Positions 26,114-33,836 of a stretch of 33,836 nt of DNA are shown here, one piece after another; position 1 is the stretch's first letter, and each line of letters starts with the position of its first letter. The stretch is from NCBI GenBank assembly GCA_945833895.1, contig CAMAGQ010000002.1, positions 1-33,836 of the forward strand, written 5' to 3'. Position numbers and translations under genes: made by a program. Source of the DNA: an uncultured bacterium (GTDB lineage: Bacteria; Cyanobacteriota; Vampirovibrionia; Gastranaerophilales; Gastranaerophilaceae). The notes under the pieces are model-generated. The model worked only from the letters and a program-made list of their open reading frames with translations. It was not told the DNA's origin and did not search any database.

Positions 26114-27514
26114 ATGATTAAATTCGATTACAGAAACGCGGATTCTTCCGTAATTGGGACTGAGAACGGATTAGATTTAGCAAGTGAATTTACGCAGTAC
26201 AAAGGACGAATTTCAGAAATTATTGCAGACTTGAACAAGCGAAAAGATAAACCGGGGCAGTGGCTTCAATGGATGAATTTGGGCTACAACGAGGAAACTC
26301 TTTGGTATATTAAAGAATACGCATCTATGGTCAGAGGAAGATTTGACAATGTTCTTGTTCTTGGTATCGGCGGTTCTGCACTTGGCGGACTTGCAGTGAC
26401 AGAGGCTCTTCTGAAACCTTACTGGAACTTTTTGACAAAAGAACAAAGAAACGATTTCCCGAGAATATTCTTTTTAGATAACATTGACCCTGACACAATG
26501 AGCGGGCTTTTTGAAATGCTTGATTTTAAAAAGACGCTTGTGAATGTTATCACAAAATCTGGCTCAACCGCTGAGGTTATGGCACAATTTATGATAGTAA
26601 AAGACCTTCTTGTAAAAGCCGTTGGTGAAGATGAATACAGAAAACACGTAATCGCAACAACAGATAAACAAACGGGGGTTTTAAGGCAAATTGCTGAACA
26701 GGAAGGCTATAAAACCTTTGTTGTTCCTGATGATGTTGGCGGAAGATTTTCGGTCTTTTCAGCAGTAGGCTTGTTGCCGTTCGCTCTTGCGGGAATTGAT
26801 ATTGATGAAATTATGAACGGTATTAAAGATATGGATTTAGCCCTAAAAAATACCGACATAAACGAAAATATTGCGGCTCAGAATGCTCTTATACAGTATC
26901 TTATGGATACTAAAAAAGGTAAGAATTTATCGGTTATGATGCCGTATTCAAGCCGTTTGAAGTACATTTCCGATTGGTACGTACAGTTGTGGGCGGAATC
27001 TTTGGGAAAATGCGAAAACCTGCAGGGGGAACACGTTCACATCGGACCAACTCCGATAAAAGCACTCGGTGTTACTGACCAGCATTCTCAAATCCAGTTA
27101 TACAACGAAGGTCCTAACGATAAAATAATTAATTTTATCAGAGTTGAGAATTTCGATACCAATCTGGAAATCCCGAATATATTTGAATATACAGGAATCG
27201 GCTACCTCGGCGGGAAAACAATTAACAATCTGATTAACGCGGAAGCTGATTCAACGAGGGTTTCGCTGTCTGATTACGCAAGACCGACGGTCACAATAAC
27301 TTTGCCGAAAATCGACGGTTATCACGTTGCTCAATTGCTTTATATGCTGGAAGTTCAGACTGCTATTGCAGGTGAATTGTATAATATCAATACTTTTAAC
27401 CAACCTGGAGTTGAGCAGGCAAAGAATTATACGTATGCGTTGATGGGCAGAGCGGGTTACGAAGATTCTGCAAAAAGTCTGCAATCTAAACTCGAAATGG
27501 TTACAAAATCATAA
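26114..27514 (+). CDS. pgi: Glucose-6-phosphate isomerase
   Basis: VLVLGIGGSALGGLAVTEALL, NVITKSGSTAEVMAQF, GGRFSVFSAVGLLPFAL, DQHSQIQLYNEGP. Confidence 0.96.
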   Translation: MIKFDYRNADSSVIGTENGLDLASEFTQYKGRISEIIADLNKRKDKPGQWLQWMNLGYNEETLWYIKEYASMVRGRFDNVLVLGIGGSALGGLAVTEALLKPYWNFLTKEQRNDFPRIFFLDNIDPDTMSGLFEMLDFKKTLVNVITKSGSTAEVMAQFMIVKDLLVKAVGEDEYRKHVIATTDKQTGVLRQIAEQEGYKTFVVPDDVGGRFSVFSAVGLLPFALAGIDIDEIMNGIKDMDLALKNTDINENIAAQNALIQYLMDTKKGKNLSVMMPYSSRLKYISDWYVQLWAESLGKCENLQGEHVHIGPTPIKALGVTDQHSQIQLYNEGPNDKIINFIRVENFDTNLEIPNIFEYTGIGYLGGKTINNLINAEADSTRVSLSDYARPTVTITLPKIDGYHVAQLLYMLEVQTAIAGELYNINTFNQPGVEQAKNYTYALMGRAGYEDSAKSLQSKLEMVTKS

Positions 27515-27530
27515 TAATCGGTTAACCTGA

Positions 27531-28037
27531 ATGAAATTATTTATCAAAATATGTTTAATATTATTTGTTGCATGCTTTATCGGTTTTAAGTTCATAAATT
27601 CCGTAAACTCACAGACGATTTTACAGGGTTCTGTTGAAAAAGTTCCTGATGGGTTTTTCGGCAGTTGGAATGTTGTATCTAAACTTGTCGAAACAGATTC
27701 TCCTGCAACATTTAAACAAAAAGGTGTCGATATATGGAACTTATACACAGAAAATGACGTCATAATATTATGTAATCCGTTTTCCGGAGCAAGAGCGAAA
27801 ATAAGCATAAGTAATGCAGGAAAATCATTTATTCAATTTTCAAAAACAGGCAAGTATGACGGTAGAAAACTTACGGACAAAGTTAGTATAAACATACAAG
27901 GGGATAGTTTTACGGGAGTTGATGAAATTAAATTGGAAACATTTTCTGATGTTGACGGAAGTATTATTAAAACTCAGACTGCAAAATATGCAATCAAAGG
28001 TGAGCGGATATCAGGACAAGACATAATTTTAAAGTGA
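27531..28037 (+). CDS. Hypothetical exported protein
   Basis: 168 aa, N-terminal signal/TM MKLFIKICLILFVACFIGFKF; lies between pgi and trxB. Confidence 0.65.
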   Translation: MKLFIKICLILFVACFIGFKFINSVNSQTILQGSVEKVPDGFFGSWNVVSKLVETDSPATFKQKGVDIWNLYTENDVIILCNPFSGARAKISISNAGKSFIQFSKTGKYDGRKLTDKVSINIQGDSFTGVDEIKLETFSDVDGSIIKTQTAKYAIKGERISGQDIILK

Positions 28038-28050
28038 GGATACGTAAAGA

Positions 28051-29016
28051 ATGACAAAAGTATATGATTTTGATGTTGTAATTTTAGGAGGAGGCCCCGC
28101 AGGATTATCAGCCGCAATATACGCAGCAAGAGGAAATGTTTCAACAGCAGTCATAGATATTAACCCGTTTGGCGGACAACCGTCAAATTACGCGGCTCTT
28201 GAAAATTATCCAGGAAGCATCAACACTGACGGGTTTGAACTTATGGAAAAATTTGAAGAACAAGCAGATTTATTCGGAGTGCAAAAATTCCCGATGCAGG
28301 AAATTTTATCGGTTGATTTAATCTCCGAAAACAAAGTGATTTTAACAACAGAAGCAAGATTTAACGCTAAAACTGTTATTATTGCAACAGGAGCACAGGC
28401 TAAAAAACTCGGAGTAAAAGGTGAAAAAGAATTCACAGGATGCGGTGTAAGTTATTGTGCAGTATGTGACGGAGCGTTTTATAAAGATAAAATTGTAACA
28501 GTTGTAGGCGGCGGAAATTCAGCCGTTGAAGAGGCAATGTATCTGGCAAGGTTCGCTTCAAAAGTCTTTATCGTTCACAGAAGAAACGAACTTCGTGCCG
28601 ATAAAATTCTGCAAGAAAGACTTAAAATCTTCGCTAATATTGAACTGATTTATAACTCAACAGTCAAAGAAATTGTTGGAGAAGATAAAGTTACAAAAGT
28701 TATCCTGAACAATACGCAGAATAATAACCTGAGCGAACTTGAAACCGATGGCGTTTTCCCATACATTGGAATGGTTCCGAATGTTGAAAAAATCGCAGGT
28801 CAGGTTAAACAGGATGCAATGGGTTTTATATTCACTGATGCGACCTTAAAAACCTCTGTTGAGGGGGTTTATGCAGCGGGAGATGTTCGGGTTACGCCGT
28901 TAAGACAAGTTATCACAGCAGCCGCTGACGGTGCGGTTAGTGCAGTCTATGCGGTAAAATATCTTGAACAAGGTAAATATACAACTCCACTTCCTATGCA
29001 AATCGAACAACTGTAA
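28051..29016 (+). CDS. trxB: Thioredoxin reductase
   Basis: GGGPAGLSAAIYAAR, CAVCDG redox motif, GGGNSAVEEAMYLARFA, GVYAAGDVR. Confidence 0.95.
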   Translation: MTKVYDFDVVILGGGPAGLSAAIYAARGNVSTAVIDINPFGGQPSNYAALENYPGSINTDGFELMEKFEEQADLFGVQKFPMQEILSVDLISENKVILTTEARFNAKTVIIATGAQAKKLGVKGEKEFTGCGVSYCAVCDGAFYKDKIVTVVGGGNSAVEEAMYLARFASKVFIVHRRNELRADKILQERLKIFANIELIYNSTVKEIVGEDKVTKVILNNTQNNNLSELETDGVFPYIGMVPNVEKIAGQVKQDAMGFIFTDATLKTSVEGVYAAGDVRVTPLRQVITAAADGAVSAVYAVKYLEQGKYTTPLPMQIEQL

Positions 29017-29021
29017 AGGTT

Positions 29022-29064
29022 CACCTCAACCCCGAAGAAGTATTCTATCTGCGGTTGAGCGGTG
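29022..29064. repeat. Inverted repeat at convergent gene ends
   Basis: CACCTCAACC ... GGTTGAGcgGTG (7-bp core, 21-nt loop, CAC/GTG extension after a 2-nt bulge), overlaps the stop region of the 736-aa gene. Confidence 0.5.
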
Positions 29065-31255
29065 TTAACTCGGTTATTGTAGGGTCAAGAAGTCTGCGAC
29101 CAACGTTTTCAAAAGAAATTGAGCATAAAGTCTTGTTACCGTATGTGATAATTTTTTCTACAACCCCTCTGCCGTAACGGTGGTGGGTAACTCTGTCGCC
29201 CTGTTGAAATTCTATTTCATCAGCGGCAGGGTTTTCTTCTGCAGGATAAACAGGCACAACAGGCGGCATTTCAAGACTTTCGTCTTCCTCAAACATTTCA
29301 TCTACCGCGTTATCTATATCAAAATTTTCTTCACCTTGCGGTTGAATATTATCTTCAAGGAAGTTCAAATCTTCTTCTGTTAAAGTTTCATCAGGAACGT
29401 TTTCTTCAACTAAAGGCTCAGTAGTATCAAAAATATCATCAGAAACGTCTTCTAACGGTTCTTCTTCCAAGATGTTTTCAAACCCGCTATCTTTAAGTTG
29501 GCTGCCGTCTTCACCAAAAACCTGATCTACGGTTTCAAAACTCAATGAGTCGTTGGCTTTAATCATGCCGTTATCGTATTCTTCTCCTTGAAAACCGCCT
29601 TCTTGATAAATTTCACCCTCTGTCATCATTTCTGTCGGGTCAAATACCTGCAACTCTTCGGGTTCTTCTTCAATATCAAGAATTTTACCTGCCGAATTTT
29701 CGTCAATAATAAACGGATTGTTTTCTAAAGAATTTTCATCTTCCGCAAAAGTTTCCTCATCAGGTTGTTCTTCAGGTGGAAGTTCTTCTTCAACTTCTTC
29801 AATCGGTTGAGGATTTTCCTCCTGAACTTCCGCATCGACAACTTCTATCGGAGTTTGTGCAATTACAGGAATTGAGGCAACAACTTCTTTATCTGCTGTT
29901 TCATTATCAGCATTTTCGTCTGTTGAATTATCGGTTTGTTGGGTCAAGGACACAGGAATTTTATTCCCAAATTCGTCAACTTTTACCAATTGCAAATCTT
30001 CAACAACCGGTATGAATTGATAACGTTCGCCAAGCACGTCTTCTTTTGTTAAATCCAACTCTAAATCAGTCATTGAAACAATAAACGGAATATCTTGTGT
30101 TAATTTACCGCAAACGACACATTCATCAGGGTTTAACTTGTTCAAAAACGTGTTATAAACAGCAAAATCGTGATTTACGTCTTTCGGAGCAAAAAGAATA
30201 ATGTTTTGAGCATGATTTTTCAACTCTTCTTCATACTTATACGCAGAACTTACAAGCAAAGTCGTAAATACGTGGTTATGATTTAAGAATTGTTTTAAAA
30301 GTTTTTTATCCGAATTATCGTCTGTCAGCGGAACAAAGAAGTATATGTACTTGTCAAAAGAGTCAAGCACTCCGTGAACAAAACTCAGCACTTCTTTTTG
30401 CAGGGTTTCAGGAATACTTTTCAAATCAATGATAGAAGCACTCTTATCTTCTAATTTATTTTTCAGAGCAAAAACTTCGTCTTTTGAATTTGCAAAAATA
30501 TTTGAATCACGATATTTCAAAAGTTTGTTTTTCAACAGTGCCAATTCCGGCATTTGAGTTTCTCTGTATTGATTGGTAACGACATCAATAAAATTATCAA
30601 TCGGAAGAAATTCAAAATCTAAAGTCCTTATATACTCTTGAACAGCGTAGAAGATATCTTGAATTACTGCTTTTGTCGGAGCATCAACCTCATCCAGTTC
30701 ATTTTCAAACAAATAATCAATCATTTGAGAATTGAGAGGCAATTTAAAATCTTTACCAAATTCGATTTTTTCATAATCTTCGAACAAGTTGCAATTGTCG
30801 ATAATTACGGTTTTTTCTTTCATTTGGAACAGTTGCCTGATTGAATTTGAAATAAAAGTTACCTTATTTGAATCTTTTTCGGCAAACACAACCAGATTAC
30901 GTTCAAAGATTGAAGAATCAACGATAAGCGTATCATCTTGCTGAGCAAGATTACCGATTTTTAGAGGGTTTTCTACAGGTAAAAGTCCTAAAAGTTCACT
31001 TGCAGGAAGTAGCGAAAGTTCGGAATTTATAGGCGGAACAGACCCGTCATAAACATCAACAACCCCGTCACTGCTGAAAGTAAACATCAATTTTGCTATC
31101 GCAAAATTACTCACTGTATCGGATTTGAGGTTAACAAACTGGGCGACATAAGACTTAACTTCCGAGGACAATACGATAAACCGCCCCAATACAGGCGTTT
31201 CGCTTTCGGTATAGGATAACTTCACTAAATTATTCTTAATCTCCAGTAATTTCAT
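29045..31255 (-). CDS. HerA-like degenerate ATPase with acidic linker and C-terminal UvrD/PcrA- or CarD-like Tudor domain
   Basis: N-terminal beta-barrel-like region (FIVLSSEVKSYVAQFVNLKSDTVSNFAIAKLMF), HerA-like order of segments, long Glu/Asp-rich stretch, C-terminal GDRVTHHRYGRGVVEKIITYGNKTLCSISFENVGRRLL. Confidence 0.55.
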   Translation of the reverse strand: MKLLEIKNNLVKLSYTESETPVLGRFIVLSSEVKSYVAQFVNLKSDTVSNFAIAKLMFTFSSDGVVDVYDGSVPPINSELSLLPASELLGLLPVENPLKIGNLAQQDDTLIVDSSIFERNLVVFAEKDSNKVTFISNSIRQLFQMKEKTVIIDNCNLFEDYEKIEFGKDFKLPLNSQMIDYLFENELDEVDAPTKAVIQDIFYAVQEYIRTLDFEFLPIDNFIDVVTNQYRETQMPELALLKNKLLKYRDSNIFANSKDEVFALKNKLEDKSASIIDLKSIPETLQKEVLSFVHGVLDSFDKYIYFFVPLTDDNSDKKLLKQFLNHNHVFTTLLVSSAYKYEEELKNHAQNIILFAPKDVNHDFAVYNTFLNKLNPDECVVCGKLTQDIPFIVSMTDLELDLTKEDVLGERYQFIPVVEDLQLVKVDEFGNKIPVSLTQQTDNSTDENADNETADKEVVASIPVIAQTPIEVVDAEVQEENPQPIEEVEEELPPEEQPDEETFAEDENSLENNPFIIDENSAGKILDIEEEPEELQVFDPTEMMTEGEIYQEGGFQGEEYDNGMIKANDSLSFETVDQVFGEDGSQLKDSGFENILEEEPLEDVSDDIFDTTEPLVEENVPDETLTEEDLNFLEDNIQPQGEENFDIDNAVDEMFEEDESLEMPPVVPVYPAEENPAADEIEFQQGDRVTHHRYGRGVVEKIITYGNKTLCSISFENVGRRLLDPTITELTPLNRR

Positions 31256-31327
31256 TACAACCCTCTCTATCTGGCAAAATTATACCATAAAATTAAGAAA
31301 TATATATGAATGTTAAGTTATTTAATA

Positions 31328-31912
31328 TTAAACTTCATCTTCCAACTCATTATAGATGTCAATCGTCAGCGTGCAAATTTTCAAATCTCTGTCAACAAGA
31401 CTTTTTATTGTTTGCTTGTAACACTGCAACAAAGCCTTTGTCAGCCCGTTATCTTCGTTTAAGCGTTCTCTTATAGGATTAGCCAATTCAGGCTCTCTGG
31501 TTTTATCTTCGATTTTATCGGCGACAAAAATAATCTTTTCAAAGTCTGACATTTTAAGTTTTCCGACGGTGTGCCATCTGATTGCCGAAAGAATTTCCTT
31601 ATCGCTGACCCCGAAATCGTGTTCTGCAACGTAAGCACTGACAGGAGCATGCAAAGTTTTGTAGTTTTGTTTTTCAGATTCATCAACATGAACATTTTCG
31701 CAAATCATTTGGAGCATTTTACCTGTTGAAAAACATTTCGCACAGTCATGCAACAAACCCGCAACATAAGCCTTTTTTTCGTTCAAGCCGTACTTTTTAG
31801 CAAGACGGACAGCACATTCTGCAACCCCGATTGAATGCTCGTAACGCTCCTCATCAAGATTGTCTTTTAACCATTCTAACAGTTCATTTTCTTCAATTGA
31901 TATATAATCCAT
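31328..31912 (-). CDS. yqeK: HD-domain protein, YqeK family (symmetrical bis(5'-nucleosyl)-tetraphosphatase)
   Basis: RYEHSIGVAECAVRLAKKYGLNEKKAYVAGLLHDCAK, HAPVSAYVAEHDFGV, IRWHTVG; overlaps nadD. Confidence 0.92.
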   Translation of the reverse strand: MDYISIEENELLEWLKDNLDEERYEHSIGVAECAVRLAKKYGLNEKKAYVAGLLHDCAKCFSTGKMLQMICENVHVDESEKQNYKTLHAPVSAYVAEHDFGVSDKEILSAIRWHTVGKLKMSDFEKIIFVADKIEDKTREPELANPIRERLNEDNGLTKALLQCYKQTIKSLVDRDLKICTLTIDIYNELEDEV

Positions 31913-32486
31913 TTTCCTCTATGTACTCCATTACTCTTTGCGGAATATCAAATTTTATATCCGCATTTTTATTTTTTAATTTCTCTCGTATTTCAGTTGA
32001 TGAGATATCTTTAAACGGAAGGTTTTGGATTTCAAAGTCGTAACCTTTGTCTTTTAAATAATCTAAATCCGAAACCGAAAAATTATTTTCTCGTTCAAAA
32101 ACAATAAATTTTACAAGTTTTTTTAATTCATCCGTCTTGTACCACGATTCAATTTTACGAAAAGCATCCGTTCCTATAACAAAATAAATTTTCTCAAGGT
32201 TCGGGTATATTTTGTATAATTCAGTGATAGTAAGATATGTGAACGATTTCCCCGCCCGTTTGTATTCAATATCTAAAACTTCAAACTCAGACAAATCCTG
32301 CACCGCAAGTTCAACCATTTTAAGCCTGTGAACGGAAAGGTTTACGTCGCAATCCTTGTGGGGCGGGATACATGCCGGAATAAACAAAAATTTATCAGGC
32401 TTTAATTTATCATAAATGTATTTCGCAACCCTCAAATGTGCATTGTGAATAGGATTGAACGTACCTTGAAAAACACATAATCTCAT
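31893..32486 (-). CDS. nadD: Nicotinate-nucleotide adenylyltransferase
   Basis: VFQGTFNPIHNAHLRVAKYIYDKL, FIPACIPPHKD, FVIGTDAFRKIESWYKTDEL, ISSTEIREKL. Confidence 0.95.
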   Translation of the reverse strand: MRLCVFQGTFNPIHNAHLRVAKYIYDKLKPDKFLFIPACIPPHKDCDVNLSVHRLKMVELAVQDLSEFEVLDIEYKRAGKSFTYLTITELYKIYPNLEKIYFVIGTDAFRKIESWYKTDELKKLVKFIVFERENNFSVSDLDYLKDKGYDFEIQNLPFKDISSTEIREKLKNKNADIKFDIPQRVMEYIEENGLYIN

Positions 32487-32489
32487 TTC

Positions 32490-33737
32490 TTAGTATCTGA
32501 ACCCGTCAGCCTTCATTCTGTCGATAACTTCCTGCAATTTTTCGTCACTGCAAACAAAAGATACTCTGAAATATCCTTTTCCGTAAGTTCCGAAAGCATC
32601 ACCCGGAACAACAACTACACCTGATTTTTCCAGTAAATCCTCGCAGAATTTGAACGAAGAGTCATATTTTCTCGGAATTGGAAGCCACAAGTAAAAAGTT
32701 GTCTTTGGCAAATCTTTGTCTTCAATTTCCCAGCCTAATTCTCTCAAGCCTTTAACAAAAATTGCCTGTTTCTTTTTGTAGCCAAGGTTTGATTGCCTTA
32801 TGTAATCGTCGCCTTCAGGAGAGGTCATAATGTACGCACAAGCCTTCTGCAAAGCTCTGAAAATCCCGTTATCAATAGTTGACTTAGCCTTAGCAAACCT
32901 TGAGATAACATCTTTGTTACCGCACATCCAGCCTAAACGCCAGCCTGTGATTGCGTATGGTTTTGATAATGTGTATAATTCAACTGTAACCTCCTTAGCG
33001 TTCGGGAATTCCAACACACTCATCGGTTTATCTTCTTCCTTAAAATAAATATCACAATAAGCGGCATCAGAGATTAACAAAATGTCTTTTTTGCGGCAAA
33101 ATTCAACAACAGATTGAAGATATTCTCTTGTTGCCGATACTCCAAGCGGATTGTTCGGATAATTTATAATTATTGCCTTAACTTTGTTTTCGTCGTAACC
33201 GTCAGCAATCAGTTGTTCAAAAACATCTTCCATTTTAGGTTGATAATTATTTTCTTTTGTCAGCGGGATAGAATATGCCGTTCCGCCTGAACATTTTACC
33301 ATCTGCGAATAAGACGCATACCCCGGATCAGGTATTAATATAATATCTTTCTCATTTTCTTCTTTTTTAGGGTTGATTATAAAACGGATTAAATTTGCCA
33401 AACCGTCTTTTGAACCCAACAAAGAAAAGACTTCGCTGTCATGGTCAAGTTTAACCCCGAAACGCTCTTCCATTCTTTGAGCAACAGCCTGACGGTAATA
33501 CGGTTCGCCTCTTGTTACAGAATAAAGGTGAATATTATCTTCCGTGAGATATTCTTTTAATTTTTCAATCAAAACAGCAGGCGGATTTGCCGTAGGAGCA
33601 CCCATTGACAAAGAAATCGGACTACGGTTTTTCTTGGCAAGCGTGTCAGATAACTGTGCGGTTTTTTCTTTCAGTTTTACCATTATGTACGTGTCTAAAG
33701 CCATTGCTTCGTCATTAAATAAATTTTCCATAATCAT
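32490..33737 (-). CDS. Class I/II pyridoxal-phosphate aminotransferase
   Basis: IINYPNNPLGVSATREYL, LISDAAYCDIYF, TLSKPYAITGWRLGWMCGN. Confidence 0.93.
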   Translation of the reverse strand: MIMENLFNDEAMALDTYIMVKLKEKTAQLSDTLAKKNRSPISLSMGAPTANPPAVLIEKLKEYLTEDNIHLYSVTRGEPYYRQAVAQRMEERFGVKLDHDSEVFSLLGSKDGLANLIRFIINPKKEENEKDIILIPDPGYASYSQMVKCSGGTAYSIPLTKENNYQPKMEDVFEQLIADGYDENKVKAIIINYPNNPLGVSATREYLQSVVEFCRKKDILLISDAAYCDIYFKEEDKPMSVLEFPNAKEVTVELYTLSKPYAITGWRLGWMCGNKDVISRFAKAKSTIDNGIFRALQKACAYIMTSPEGDDYIRQSNLGYKKKQAIFVKGLRELGWEIEDKDLPKTTFYLWLPIPRKYDSSFKFCEDLLEKSGVVVVPGDAFGTYGKGYFRVSFVCSDEKLQEVIDRMKADGFRY

Positions 33738-33758
33738 ATTATATACCTCAACTAATCT

Positions 33759-33836
33759 TTATTCTAATATAACTTTTATGCCTGCATTTGCATCGGACCT
33801 TCCAAAGATGCCGTGACAAACTGCTTTGTATAAGGG
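33759..33836 (-). CDS. C-terminal end of a CDS truncated by the window edge
   Basis: Minus-strand open frame PLYKAVCHGIFGRSDANAGIKVILE*, same strand and 22 bp upstream of the aminotransferase gene. Confidence 0.5.
   Translation of the reverse strand, partial: PLYKAVCHGIFGRSDANAGIKVILE

Noticed and set aside
29022-29064. CTCAACC/GGTTGAG inverted repeat as a true bidirectional terminator
   Set aside because: 21-nt loop and no T-tract on either side; kept only as a low-confidence repeat.

Overview
The window looks like ordinary chromosome from a low-GC bacterium. Several proteins resemble ones I remember from gut Gastranaerophilales (Melainabacteria/Vampirovibrionia), but this is from memory and was not searched. 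Recognisable housekeeping genes include pdxJ, a MurT-type Mur ligase, a PgpH-type 7TM-HD phosphodiesterase with ybeY and dgkA, rfaE2-like, asd, radA, cinA, a Sua5/YrdC protein, pgi, trxB, yqeK, nadD and a class I aminotransferase. No CRISPR array, cas gene, transposase, tRNA or rRNA was seen. The observations most worth follow-up are: (1) an unannotated, highly structured plus-strand RNA candidate at about 22137-22448, with a GAAA-capped hairpin and its own terminator; (2) a 116-aa protein ending in a Cys/Gly/Ser-rich tail with 7 Cys in the last ~30 residues; (3) a 736-aa protein that reads like a degenerate HerA-type ATPase with an acidic linker and a UvrD/PcrA- or CarD-like Tudor tail; (4) presumed cell-surface or lineage-specific proteins with no Sec signal (EF-hand/coiled-coil/CHAP, small EF-hand, and 'MGLAASQARLL...' proteins); (5) a truncated pilin-like gene remnant after radA; (6) a repeat-derived intergenic region at 9225-9480; and (7) two genes, radA and a TPR gene, that appear to have leaderless promoters.
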